A DNA stretch of 64,000 nt from Lewinellaceae bacterium. Lineage in GTDB: Bacteria; Bacteroidota; Bacteroidia; Chitinophagales; Saprospiraceae. Positions 25,007-32,960 of the stretch are shown here, piece after piece. The first letter of the stretch is position 1; each line of letters starts with the position of its first letter. The stretch is from assembly GCA_020636315.1 (NCBI GenBank), contig JACJYA010000008.1, positions 186,001 to 250,000 of the forward strand. The letters run 5' to 3'. The notes beneath the pieces were generated by a model. That model saw nothing but the letters and a program-made list of their open reading frames with translations. It searched no databases and had not been told where the DNA came from. Made by a program: the position numbers and the translations under genes.

Positions 25007-27013
25007 ATGAGAGTGTTCAATGATCTGAAAAACCTGCCATCATTTCGCAATGCCGTTGTGACCATCGGGTCCTTCGATGGCGTCCACCTGGGCCATCAGC
25101 AGATCCTGAAGAAGGTTAACGACCTGGCCAACAGCGTGGATGGGGAGAGCATTGTCATCACTTTCCATCCCCATCCCCGGCTGGTGGTCTATCCGAAGGA
25201 CACCACTATGAAGCTGATCACCACCATCGATGAAAAGGTGCAGCTCATGGAGCGCTATCAGGTGGATAATGTGGTGGTGGCGCCCTTTACCATCGAATTT
25301 TCCCAGCAAAGCGCCGACGAATACATTCAAAAGTTCCTGGTTGAAAAATTTCACCCCAGATATATCGTCATCGGTTATGACCACCGTTTCGGCCTCAACC
25401 GGCAGGGGGACATCAACTATCTGAAATGGCATGGCCCCGAAGGAGGATACAAGGTCATCGAGATCCCCAGGCACGAAGTGGACCACATGGCGGTGAGTTC
25501 CACCAAGATCCGAAATGCGATGGATAAGGGAGATGTGAGTGCGGCGCAGCGGCTGCTCGGCCATCCTTTCACCCTGACCGGCACCGTCATCCACGGCAAT
25601 AAGATCGGGCACAAGCTCGGTTTTCCCACCGCCAACCTGGACATCGGCCAGAAACACAAACTGCTGCCCCCCACCGGCATCTATGCCGTCCATGTGCTGC
25701 ACAACCGGCAGCGCTACGGCGGTATGCTCTACATTGGCAGCCGCCCCACCCTGCGCGAATTTCACAACCATACCATAGAGGTCAACATCTTCGGCTTCAA
25801 CAAAGACGTTTATGGCGATAAACTCCAGCTGGAACTGCTGGAACGCATACGCGACGATGTGCAGTTCGAAAAGCTGGAAGAATTGCAAAAACAACTCGAA
25901 AAAGACCGCTTATCGGCTAAAAAGATCCTCGAGGCCCGGCAGGAGCCCCGGGAGGAAAAAAAAATGAGCCAGTACCCCCGGGTGGCCGTCGTCATTCTCA
26001 ACTACAACGGGCAGGCCTTTCTGGAACAATTCCTGCCCACCGTCCTGGCCAGCACCTATCCCAATTACGAGGTCATCATTGCCGACAACGGCTCCCTCGA
26101 CGACTCCCTTGCCTTCCTGGGGGAAAACTACCCGAATATCAAAACACTGGACCTCAAGGGCAATCACGGCTACGCCAAAGGATATAACCTGGCGCTGCGC
26201 CAGATCGACGCCCCCTACTACATCCTGCTGAATTCCGATGTGGAAGTAACGGAAGGCTGGATAGAGCCCATCATCGAACTGATGGAGCGGGACCCCACCG
26301 TCGGGGCCTGCCAACCCAAGATCAAGGCCTACCACAACCGCAACTACTTCGAATACGCCGGCGCCGCCGGGGGCTGGCTCGACAATCTGGGCTACCCCTT
26401 CTGCCGCGGCCGCATCTTCGCCGTCACCGAACGCGACAGCGGGCAGTACGAGCCCCTTCAGGAGATCTTCTGGGCTACCGGCGCCGCCTTTTTCGTCCGC
26501 AGCCGCCTTTTTCACGAACTGGGCGGCTTTGACCCCGATTATTTTGCCCACTCCGAGGAGATCGACCTCTGCTGGCGCATCAAACGGGCCGGATATAAGG
26601 TGATGGCGCGCCCCCGGTCAGTAGTGTATCACGTCGGCGGGGGGACACTGGACTACAATACGCCTCAGAAGGCTTACCTCAACTTCCGCAACAGCCTCTT
26701 CAACCTGCTGAAAAATGAGGAAGTCCGCCGGCTCTGGTGGCTCATTCCGCTCCGTTTTCTGCTCGACTGGGCGGCTGCAGGGCTTTTCCTTTTTCAGGGC
26801 AAGCTGGGGCACATCAAAAGCATTGGGCAAGCCCACCGCAGCTTTTTCAGCTACTTTCGCAAAATGCTGAAAAAACGCCGGGAGGCCCGGGAGCTCATTC
26901 AGAAAGTGAGCATCAGCCCGGCGCCCAATATGGCGGGCCGCTATCCCGGCAGCATTGTCTGGCAGTACTACGCCCGCGGCAAGAAATACTTCAAGCAACT
27001 GGTGCTTCGATAA
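25007..27013 (+). CDS. ribF: RibF (riboflavin kinase/FAD synthetase) read in frame into a GT2 glycosyltransferase
   Basis: One open frame of 668 residues. Residues 1-310 are a complete RibF: VVTIGSFDGVHLGHQQILKK (adenylyltransferase), then RLLGHPFTLTGTVIHGNKIG and LGFPTANLDIG (riboflavin kinase). It makes FMN and FAD. From about residue 320 a full GT2 enzyme begins with MSQYPRVAVVILNYNGQAF. The junction lies on a run of nine A (25956-25964). With eight A, RibF would end at TGA and overlap the GT2 ATG as ATGA, a normal bacterial gene junction. So the fusion may be an indel, a slippage site or a true fusion. An in-frame codon at 24986 adds 7 residues; the ATG at 25007 starts MRVFNDLKNLPSF, as in other RibF proteins. 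Confidence 0.85.
   Translation: MRVFNDLKNLPSFRNAVVTIGSFDGVHLGHQQILKKVNDLANSVDGESIVITFHPHPRLVVYPKDTTMKLITTIDEKVQLMERYQVDNVVVAPFTIEFSQQSADEYIQKFLVEKFHPRYIVIGYDHRFGLNRQGDINYLKWHGPEGGYKVIEIPRHEVDHMAVSSTKIRNAMDKGDVSAAQRLLGHPFTLTGTVIHGNKIGHKLGFPTANLDIGQKHKLLPPTGIYAVHVLHNRQRYGGMLYIGSRPTLREFHNHTIEVNIFGFNKDVYGDKLQLELLERIRDDVQFEKLEELQKQLEKDRLSAKKILEARQEPREEKKMSQYPRVAVVILNYNGQAFLEQFLPTVLASTYPNYEVIIADNGSLDDSLAFLGENYPNIKTLDLKGNHGYAKGYNLALRQIDAPYYILLNSDVEVTEGWIEPIIELMERDPTVGACQPKIKAYHNRNYFEYAGAAGGWLDNLGYPFCRGRIFAVTERDSGQYEPLQEIFWATGAAFFVRSRLFHELGGFDPDYFAHSEEIDLCWRIKRAGYKVMARPRSVVYHVGGGTLDYNTPQKAYLNFRNSLFNLLKNEEVRRLWWLIPLRFLLDWAAAGLFLFQGKLGHIKSIGQAHRSFFSYFRKMLKKRREARELIQKVSISPAPNMAGRYPGSIVWQYYARGKKYFKQLVLR
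25964..27013 (+). CDS. Glycosyltransferase family 2 (possible separate gene within the ribF frame)
   Basis: If the ribF frame is interrupted at the A9 run, this ATG at 25964 starts a separate 349-residue GT2. Motifs: VVILNYNGQAFLEQFLPTVL, YEVIIADNGSLDDSLAFL, YYILLNSDVEV (NSD in place of DxD), WATGAAFFVRSRLFHELGGF and HSEEIDLCWRIKRAGYKV. It is the rhamnosyltransferase-like type seen in cell-surface polysaccharide pathways, with an amphipathic C-terminus (WWLIPLRFLLDWAAAGLFLF). The donor sugar is unknown. It is followed by the pseudouridine synthase after 20 nt. Confidence 0.7.
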   Translation: MSQYPRVAVVILNYNGQAFLEQFLPTVLASTYPNYEVIIADNGSLDDSLAFLGENYPNIKTLDLKGNHGYAKGYNLALRQIDAPYYILLNSDVEVTEGWIEPIIELMERDPTVGACQPKIKAYHNRNYFEYAGAAGGWLDNLGYPFCRGRIFAVTERDSGQYEPLQEIFWATGAAFFVRSRLFHELGGFDPDYFAHSEEIDLCWRIKRAGYKVMARPRSVVYHVGGGTLDYNTPQKAYLNFRNSLFNLLKNEEVRRLWWLIPLRFLLDWAAAGLFLFQGKLGHIKSIGQAHRSFFSYFRKMLKKRREARELIQKVSISPAPNMAGRYPGSIVWQYYARGKKYFKQLVLR

Positions 27014-27033
27014 ACCGGAAAAACCATAAGGCC

Positions 27034-27762
27034 ATGCCAAAACTGAAACCGGAGATACTCTTTGAAGACGAACACCTGATCGTGGCCAACAAGCCGCCCG
27101 GGCTGCTGTCCATTCCCGACCGGTTCGCTCCGGAAAAGCCCAACCTTCTGGCATTGCTCACCCATCAATACGGAAAGGTGTGGACCGTACACCGCATCGA
27201 CCGGGAGACCAGCGGCCTGATCTGCTTTGCCCGCAATGAAGAGGCGCACCGCCACCTTTCCCAGCAATTTGAAAACCGCACGGTGGAGAAGGTATATCTG
27301 GCGCTGCTCGACGGAGCCTCGGTGCCGGAAGAAGGGACGATCGACCGCCCCATTGCACCCAGCCATAAGGAAGTGGGCAAAATGATGGTGGCCGCAAAAG
27401 GCAAAAGCGCCGTTACTCACTACAAGGCCATTGAACGGTTCCGGCAGTTCACCCTGGTGGAAGCCCGCATCGAGACCGGCCGCACCCACCAGATACGGGT
27501 GCACTTCGAATCCATCGGGCACCCGCTCGCCATCGACAGCCTTTACGGGCGGCGGGAGGCTTTCTACCTTTCGGAAGTCAAAGGCAAGGGATATCAACTC
27601 GGGCGCGACAAGGAAGAACGGCCCTTGATGAGCCGCCTGCCCCTCCACGCCTGGAAGCTGGCGCTGGGCCATCCGCATACGGGAGAGCGCCTTGAATTCG
27701 AGGCCCCTTTGCCCAAAGACTTCTCAGCGGTCCTGAAGCAATTGAAAAAATGGGGAAAATAA
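27034..27762 (+). CDS. RluA-family pseudouridine synthase
   Basis: 242 residues. The catalytic motif HRIDRETSGLICFAR holds the Asp nucleophile. IVANKPPGLLSIPDRF, GRTHQIRVHFESIGHPLAID and LYGRREAFYL are the other RluA-family motifs, and PLHAWKLALGHPHTGERLEF is near the C-terminus. It lacks an S4 domain, as RluA and RluC/TruC-like enzymes may. The target uridine in rRNA or tRNA cannot be told. The ATG at 27034 is the natural start. Confidence 0.9.
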   Translation: MPKLKPEILFEDEHLIVANKPPGLLSIPDRFAPEKPNLLALLTHQYGKVWTVHRIDRETSGLICFARNEEAHRHLSQQFENRTVEKVYLALLDGASVPEEGTIDRPIAPSHKEVGKMMVAAKGKSAVTHYKAIERFRQFTLVEARIETGRTHQIRVHFESIGHPLAIDSLYGRREAFYLSEVKGKGYQLGRDKEERPLMSRLPLHAWKLALGHPHTGERLEFEAPLPKDFSAVLKQLKKWGK

Positions 27763-28056
27763 AATTTGATCCTAAAACTGGCACTATTCCCCGCCAAAGG
27801 GTATCTTTGAGCTACCTAATAAGCGCCTGGATAATTTCAGCCTAACCTGCTCAGCATCAAAAGCGGAGCTTCAGGATCATTGCTCCTGAGCACGAGGTTA
27901 AAGGGCTGAATTGCCGGATTGCCGGATTGTTTTCGCCCAGGTACTTACACCCCTGAAACCCAGGCTCCCTATTGACTAATTTTCCCCGGAACTCAAGGAC
28001 TAAAGGACATCTACTCCGGATGAGATCTTATTATTCACGATTTGTCAGGGACGGAT
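27763..28056. other. Intergenic region with little visible content
   Basis: 294 bp before the next gene. GGATTGCCGGATTG near 27910-27930 is a short direct repeat of an 8-bp unit. I see no hairpin, promoter pair or ORF worth naming. Confidence 0.4.
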
Positions 28057-28638
28057 ATGTGGCAATTTCTAGGGACGGTTTTGGTTGTTTTTTCTCTGTT
28101 TTCCCCCACCCGGGCACAAACCGGAAACTTCGAGGCCCGGCTGGCGGAGCAACTTGGCCTGTGCACCAACAAGCGCACGGTGGGCAACGATTATACCTAC
28201 CCGTGCAGCCAGTGTAACCTGCAATTTGTCTCTCTCAGCCCCGGCGAGCAGCCCGACCAGCTCTTCCTCATGGAGGCCCGCTCACCCGACAATTGCGGCT
28301 CCGGCGGCTGCACCGGCACCGTTTACCGCAAACGGGGGCAATCCTACATCGCCATTACCAACTTCTTCGGCTATTTCGACCGCGCCATCGCCCGCTCGGG
28401 CAACGCCACCCCCGATATCGTCTATGTCCACAACGAAAGTATGCGCCACGACTTCACCGGCGACGGCGCCAAGGACATGGCCGTCATCAAGGTGAAATAC
28501 CGCTGGAACGCCCAGCGCCAGAACTTCGAAGTGGCCGACATCCTCGCCATTGAAGCTTCCGGCAGAAAGGTGGATGCGCGCGCATATCGCGAGCAGTTGC
28601 TGCAGGAGTACCGGCAGGGCTCGCCCTGGGTATATTGA
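28057..28638 (+). CDS. Secreted protein of unknown function
   Basis: 193 residues. MWQFLGTVLVVFSLFSPTRA is a signal peptide. The mature part has a cysteine pair (YPCSQCNLQF) and later SPDNCGSGGCTGTVY, suggesting disulfides. NESMRHDFTGDGAKDMAVIK resembles a calcium-binding DxDGxxD-like loop. I do not recognise a family. It is isolated, with long flanking gaps; a palindromic element lies 70 nt downstream. Confidence 0.6.
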   Translation: MWQFLGTVLVVFSLFSPTRAQTGNFEARLAEQLGLCTNKRTVGNDYTYPCSQCNLQFVSLSPGEQPDQLFLMEARSPDNCGSGGCTGTVYRKRGQSYIAITNFFGYFDRAIARSGNATPDIVYVHNESMRHDFTGDGAKDMAVIKVKYRWNAQRQNFEVADILAIEASGRKVDARAYREQLLQEYRQGSPWVY

Positions 28639-28672
28639 AGCCTCCCCCGGCCCCTCCAAAGGAGGGAGAGGG
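28639..28672. repeat. Short G/C-rich hairpin after the secreted protein gene
   Basis: CCCTCCAAAGGAGGG around 28654-28668 is a small hairpin directly after the gene. Similar CTCCCCC..CCTCC..GGAGGG words occur between genes in many Bacteroidota. It may act as a terminator. Confidence 0.45.
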
Positions 28673-28709
28673 AGATGGCAGAATGTGCTGCTTTTTGCTG
28701 CCCGCCAGA

Positions 28710-28871
28710 TTCAATTGTTCTGGACTTTGGACGGTCCTAGGGTAAAGTCGGAAATCGGAAGGCGGAAGGCGGAAAAACAGGCGTTGAGCACCTATTTGGA
28801 CCCAAGTTCCGACTTCCGATTTCCCACTTCCGACTTCAAATGGGGCACGTCCAAAGTCCAGAATTGTTGAA
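28710..28871. mobile_element. Palindromic element with terminal inverted repeats and 7-bp repeat arms
   Basis: The ends 28710-28733 and 28848-28871 are inverted repeats matching at 21 of 24 positions (TGGACTTTGGACG / CGTCCAAAGTCCA). Inside, 7-bp units of the CGGAAAT/CGGAAGG type run in one direction (about 28744-28772) and their complement (TTCCGAC, TTCCGAT) returns (about 28805-28838). The whole could fold as one long hairpin. It carries no real gene. It resembles a MITE- or REP-like non-autonomous element. Confidence 0.65.
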
Positions 28872-29149
28872 TGGTTTCATGGTTGGATGGTTAACGCTTC
28901 CTCCTACATGATGCGCCCCCGCAAAACGGGGCAGGTTGGGCTGTCTTTAAATTACGCCTCTCAACCTGCCAGGTTTCCAACCAGCTCCCGGCTGGCTTAA
29001 CCTGGCAGTGTTTATCAGTGATGCCACAGAGAGAATGTGGCCCGCTGGTTTTCAGAGTAACAAGGAACCCAGGGGCGAGCATTCTAACGCTGTACAAATG
29101 TTAAAAAACTGCGCTCCATTTTTTATCTTACCTCAAAATACCGGCCACC
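28872..29149. other. Intergenic region with a two-step hairpin
   Basis: Between the palindromic element and pgeF. 28966-29008 forms a nested hairpin: CTGCCAGGTT / AACCTGGCAG outside and CCAGC / GCTGG inside. The AACCTGGCAG word recurs at 62.1 kb, and a related AACCCGGCAG at 30.4 kb. No gene seen. Confidence 0.5.
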
Positions 29150-29950
29150 ATGCCCGCCAACCCAAAGCCTGCTCTCTTCCGCCGCCCCGCTATCTTCCAC
29201 GCCTTCCCCGGCCTCATCGCAGCGGAAAGCACCCGCCACGGCGGCGTCAGTCCGCCCCCCTACGCCTCTTTGAACCTGGGGTGGAATACGGACGACCAGC
29301 CGGAAAACACGGCCGAAAACCGCCGCCGCTTCCTGGCCGCAGCGGGTATCCCACAGGGCCGGCTGGCCACCTCCCATCAGGTGCACGGCAGGGAAGTACT
29401 CCTGGCCCGGGAGCCCGGCCACTACGAAGGCTACGACGCCCTCATTACCAACCAAAAAGGTATCTTTGTCGCCGTGGGCACAGCCGATTGCACGCCCATC
29501 CTGATCTATGACCTGGCCCGCGAGGCCGTGGCCGCCATCCACGCCGGCTGGAGGGGAACGGTGCAGGAAGTGGCCAAAGCCGCTTTGCAGGCCATGCAAC
29601 GGGAATTCGGCACGCAACCCGAAGCCTGCCATGCCTATATCGGAACCTCCATCGATCAGGACAACTACGAGGTGGATGAGCACGTGGCGCAGCATTTTGC
29701 CCCAGGGCACAAGCGAGAAGATACCGGGCGGGGCAAATGGTTCGTCAGCCTCAAAGGAGAAAACAAGGCCCAACTGCTGGCTATGGGCGTGCCGGAAGGG
29801 CAAGTTGAAGTGTCCCCCTACTCCACCTGGGCCCACAACGAAGATTATTTTTCGCACCGAAAGGAAAACGGAACCACCGGCCGCATGCTGGCGGTGATCG
29901 GCCTCCGGACGGGCCACTTTCAAGTGGCCCGTAAAAAAACAAAACCATGA
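29150..29950 (+). CDS. pgeF: Peptidoglycan editing factor PgeF (YfiH, laccase-domain protein)
   Basis: 266 residues of the Cu-oxidase_4/YfiH family. Metal-site residues: TSHQVHGREVLL, VGTADCTPILIYDL with the conserved Cys, and AAIHAGWRGTVQEV with the conserved His. The enzyme removes wrongly incorporated amino acids from peptidoglycan precursors in E. coli and can act on purine nucleosides. The last 14 residues (RTGHFQVARKKTKP) are encoded by a DNA palindrome (29909-29932) and look like a recent extension. The stop overlaps the next ATG (ATGA), so it is coupled to the EVE gene. Confidence 0.92.
   Translation: MPANPKPALFRRPAIFHAFPGLIAAESTRHGGVSPPPYASLNLGWNTDDQPENTAENRRRFLAAAGIPQGRLATSHQVHGREVLLAREPGHYEGYDALITNQKGIFVAVGTADCTPILIYDLAREAVAAIHAGWRGTVQEVAKAALQAMQREFGTQPEACHAYIGTSIDQDNYEVDEHVAQHFAPGHKREDTGRGKWFVSLKGENKAQLLAMGVPEGQVEVSPYSTWAHNEDYFSHRKENGTTGRMLAVIGLRTGHFQVARKKTKP
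29909..29932. repeat. Palindrome inside the 3' end of pgeF
   Basis: ACGGGCCACTT and AAGTGGCCCGT form an 11-bp stem with a 2-nt loop within the coding sequence. Almost the same palindrome stands at 52914-52935 between genes. Confidence 0.6.
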
Positions 29951-30363
29951 ACTACTGGCTCATCAAATCCGAACCCGACGAATACAGCTACCAGGACCTG
30001 GTGGCCGAAGGAACCGGAATGTGGGACGGCGTGCGCAATTACGCCGCCCGCAACCACCTGCGCAGCATGAAAAAGGGCGACCTCGTATTGTTCTACCACA
30101 GCCGGCAGGGGCTGGAGGTAGTCGGCATCTGCCAGGCCGTCAAAGAAGCTTACCCCGACCCCACCGCCGAGAAAGGCGACTGGTCCGCCGTGGATTTCAA
30201 AGCGGTCAAGCCGCTGAAAAAGCCCGTACCGCTTTCTGATATCAAGAAAGAACCCAGCCTGCAGGAGATGCCGCTGGTGCGCATCGGCCGGCTCTCAGTT
30301 ATGCCGGTGACGGAGGAGGAGTTTAAGAAAGTGCTGGAGATGGGGGAAACGTATCATCCATAA
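29947..30363 (+). CDS. EVE domain-containing protein
   Basis: 138 residues: MNYWLIKSEPDEYSYQDLV, MWDGVRNYAARNHLRSMKKG, VLFYHSRQGLEVVGICQAVK and RIGRLSVMPVTEEEFKKVL are the thymocyte-nuclear-protein-1-like EVE fold. EVE domains bind modified bases in DNA or RNA. The role here is unknown. The ATG overlaps the pgeF stop (ATGA), so it is translated with pgeF. Confidence 0.9.
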   Translation: MNYWLIKSEPDEYSYQDLVAEGTGMWDGVRNYAARNHLRSMKKGDLVLFYHSRQGLEVVGICQAVKEAYPDPTAEKGDWSAVDFKAVKPLKKPVPLSDIKKEPSLQEMPLVRIGRLSVMPVTEEEFKKVLEMGETYHP

Positions 30364-30401
30364 AACAGGCTTATCACAATACCTTATAGTATAACCAAAC
30401 G

Positions 30402-30442
30402 CTGCCGGGTTGACCATATTGGCATCATAGAAAACCCGGCAG
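30402..30442. terminator. Hairpin between convergent genes
   Basis: CTGCCGGGTT (30402-30411) and AACCCGGCAG (30433-30442) are perfect complements around a 21-nt loop, between the EVE gene and ilvA. There is no clear T run on the plus strand. Confidence 0.5.
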
Positions 30443-30454
30443 GTTAAGGTACTG

Positions 30455-31726
30455 CTATACCAACAGGTCAAACAGCATCCGCTGGTCGTTTAGCGTCTGA
30501 TAGTTGATGCGGTGCTCATCCATCCGCTGCAGCAGCTCGTCATAATCCTCCCGCTTCTGCACCTGAATGCCCACCAGGGCCGGGCCGGCCTCGCGGTTGT
30601 GTTTTTTGGTATATTCGAAGTGCGTGATGTCGTCCGTCGGGCCGAGCACGTTGTTGAGAAACTCGCGCAAAGCGCCCGCCCGCTGCGGAAAGCGAATGAT
30701 GAAGTAGTGCTTGAGGCCTTCGTAGAGCAAAGAGCGCTCCTTGATCTCCTCGGTGCGCGTAATGTCATTGTTGCTGCCGCTGACCACGCAGGCGATGTTC
30801 TTTCCTTTGATCTGTTCCCGGTAGAAATCCAGAGCGGCGACAGTGAGAGCGCCGGCAGGCTCCACCACGATACCCTCCTCGTTGTACAACTGAAGAATGG
30901 TGCTGCACACCTTGCCTTCCGGTACGAGGATCATATCATCCACCACCTCCCGGGCGATGCGGAAGGTCAGGTCCCCTACCCTGCGCACGGCCGCTCCATC
31001 GACAAAGCTGTCGATCTGGCCCAGCGTTATCGGCTCGCCGGCTTTGAGGGATTCGAACATAGCGGGCGCCCCTTCCGGCTCCACGCCGATGATGCGGGTG
31101 TTGGGGCTCAGTTGCTTGAAGTAGCTGCCCAGGCCGGAGATCAGCCCCCCGCCGCCCACCGCGACAAATACATAATCCAGGGAGCGGTCGCAATCCTCCA
31201 GCATTTCCAGGCCTACCGTGCCCTGCCCTTCGATGATGCGTTCATCATCAAAGGGATGGATAAACACTTTATTGTTTTCTTCGGCGTCTTTCCTGGCTTC
31301 GTGGTAAGCGTCATCAAAAGTATCGCCGGTCAGCGCCACATCGACCCATTCCTTCCCGAAGAGCTTGACCTTTTTGACCTTTTGACGAGGGGTTACGCTG
31401 GGCATATACACTTTGCCGTGCACCTTCATCTTCTGACAGGCAAAAGCGACGCCCTGGGCGTGGTTGCCGGCGCTGGCGCATACTACCCCATTGGCCAGTT
31501 CCTCTTTGGGCAGGGTAGCCATTTTATTGTAAGCCCCACGGATCTTGTAGGAACGCACCACCTGCATATCTTCCCGCTTGAGGTACAGGCGGCAGCCGTA
31601 GTGTTCGGAAAGGTGGTAATTGAACATCAAAGGCGTCTGCTCGGCCACGCCCTTGAGGCGCACCTTGGCCTTATAGATGTTCTCGACGCTGATCACGGGG
31701 CTCTTGCTGGAGGTTCGGGTTGTCAT
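30455..31726 (-). CDS. ilvA: Threonine ammonia-lyase (threonine dehydratase)
   Basis: 423 residues from the ATG at 31726. The PLP lysine lies in VVRSYKIRGAYNKMATL. VVCASAGNHAQGVAFACQKM and the glycine loop YVFVAVGGGGLISGLGSYF are standard. The C-terminal regulatory region (about 330-423: LKHYFIIRFPQRAGALREFL) is ACT-like. It converts threonine to 2-oxobutanoate, the first step toward isoleucine. The frame is open further upstream, but those residues are only the translated 7-bp repeat and should not be counted. It lies directly downstream of ilvC, separated by the repeat hairpin. Confidence 0.92.
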   Translation of the reverse strand: MTTRTSSKSPVISVENIYKAKVRLKGVAEQTPLMFNYHLSEHYGCRLYLKREDMQVVRSYKIRGAYNKMATLPKEELANGVVCASAGNHAQGVAFACQKMKVHGKVYMPSVTPRQKVKKVKLFGKEWVDVALTGDTFDDAYHEARKDAEENNKVFIHPFDDERIIEGQGTVGLEMLEDCDRSLDYVFVAVGGGGLISGLGSYFKQLSPNTRIIGVEPEGAPAMFESLKAGEPITLGQIDSFVDGAAVRRVGDLTFRIAREVVDDMILVPEGKVCSTILQLYNEEGIVVEPAGALTVAALDFYREQIKGKNIACVVSGSNNDITRTEEIKERSLLYEGLKHYFIIRFPQRAGALREFLNNVLGPTDDITHFEYTKKHNREAGPALVGIQVQKREDYDELLQRMDEHRINYQTLNDQRMLFDLLV

Positions 31727-31740
31727 GGGATGTGTTTTGA

Positions 31741-31895
31741 AGTCGGAAATCGGAAATCGGAAATCGGAAATCGGAAGTCGGAAATCGGAAATCGGAAGTC
31801 GGAAATCGGAAGTCGGAAGTGGGAAGTGGGAAGTGGGAAGTCGGAAGGGATCCACCGGGATTCGCAATTCCGACTTCGCATTTCCGATTTCGCAC
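31741..31895. repeat. 7-bp repeat hairpin filling the ilvC-ilvA gap
   Basis: About 14 units of 7 bp (CGGAAAT, CGGAAGT, then GGGAAGT) run from 31744 to about 31848. After a short spacer the complement returns at 31868-31895 (TTCCGAC, TTCGCAT, TTCCGAT, TTCGCAC). The right arm ends at the ilvC stop codon. The array is about the whole gap between the two genes. Confidence 0.85.
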
Positions 31896-32960
31896 TTATT
31901 TCTCAATAGCCTCCGGCTGGTTCTCCGGCCTCAGGCTGCGCACGGTGCGGCCGGCCTTCCACATCTCGCTGTCGCGCATTTCCTTCAGTTCGGCCTGGAG
32001 CTTTTCCCGGTAGTCCGGCTGGCTGTTAGAATCTATGGAACGCTGGGCTTCCTCGCCAGCAGCAACGCTGTCGTACAGTTCTTCGAACACCGGGGCGACG
32101 GCATCGCGGAATTTCTTCCACCAGTCGAGGGCGCCGCGTTGGGCGGTGGTGGAGCAGTTGGCGTACATCCAGTCCATGCCGTTCTCTGCCACCAGGGGCA
32201 TCAGGCTCTGGGTCAGTTCCTCCACCGTTTCATTAAAAGCCTCGGAAGGCGTATGGCCCCGGCGGCGCAGCAGGTCATACTGGGCGGCAAAAATGCCCTG
32301 GATGGCGCCCATGAGGGTGCCCCGCTCACCGGTCAGGTCACTATAGACCTCTTTCTTGAAGGTCGTTTCAAAGAGGTAGCCGGAACCGACGCCGATGCCG
32401 AGGGCAACGACGCGCTCGTATGCCCGCCCGGTGGCGTCCTGGAAGATGGCATAGCTGGAGTTCAGCCCCTTGCCCGCCAGGAACATTCGGCGCAGGCTGG
32501 TGCCAGACCCTTTCGGGGCGACGAGGATCACATCAACATCCTTAGGTGGGACGATGCCGGTGCGTTCTTTATAAGTAATGGCAAAGCCGTGGGAGAAATA
32601 GAGGGCCTTACCTGCCGTCAGGTGCTGTTTGATGGTGGGCCACAGGGCGATCTGGGCAGCGTCGGACAACAGATACTGGATAACGGTTCCCCGCTTTACA
32701 GCCTCCTCAATCGGGAACAGCGTTTCTCCCGGCACCCAGCCGTCGTCAACGGCCTTGTCCCAGGTCCTGGAATCCTGGCGCTGGCCGACGATGACGTTAA
32801 AGCCGTTGTCTTTAAGGTTGAGGGCCTGGCCCGGCCCCTGTACGCCGTAACCGATAACGGCGATGGTTTCATCTTTCATTACCTGCAGAGCCTTCTCCAG
32901 AGGGAACTCCTCCCTGGTCACTACGTTCTCTTCTACTCCTCCAAAATTAAGTTTTGCCAT
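31896..32960 (-). CDS. ilvC: Ketol-acid reductoisomerase
   Basis: 354 residues. The NADPH-binding motif is IAVIGYGVQGPGQALNLKDN, followed by VIVGQRQDSRTWDKAV. The metal and substrate region includes DLTGERGTLMGAIQGIFAAQ and AFNETVEELTQSLMPLV. The sequence is the longer Bacteroidota type rather than the 330-residue class I form. It isomerises and reduces acetolactate or acetohydroxybutyrate. The ATG at 32960 is chosen over an in-frame TTG 6 nt upstream. No ilvB, ilvN or ilvD is within the window. Confidence 0.93.
   Translation of the reverse strand: MAKLNFGGVEENVVTREEFPLEKALQVMKDETIAVIGYGVQGPGQALNLKDNGFNVIVGQRQDSRTWDKAVDDGWVPGETLFPIEEAVKRGTVIQYLLSDAAQIALWPTIKQHLTAGKALYFSHGFAITYKERTGIVPPKDVDVILVAPKGSGTSLRRMFLAGKGLNSSYAIFQDATGRAYERVVALGIGVGSGYLFETTFKKEVYSDLTGERGTLMGAIQGIFAAQYDLLRRRGHTPSEAFNETVEELTQSLMPLVAENGMDWMYANCSTTAQRGALDWWKKFRDAVAPVFEELYDSVAAGEEAQRSIDSNSQPDYREKLQAELKEMRDSEMWKAGRTVRSLRPENQPEAIEK

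Noticed and set aside
28550..28870. 106-residue ORF in the palindromic element
   Set aside because: Its residues are only translated repeat units.
31741..31850. CRISPR-like array
   Set aside because: The units are 7 bp without spacers, so it is a short tandem repeat, not a CRISPR.
31727..31906. 60-residue N-terminal extension of ilvA
   Set aside because: It is translation of the 7-bp repeat; the conserved enzyme begins at 31726.
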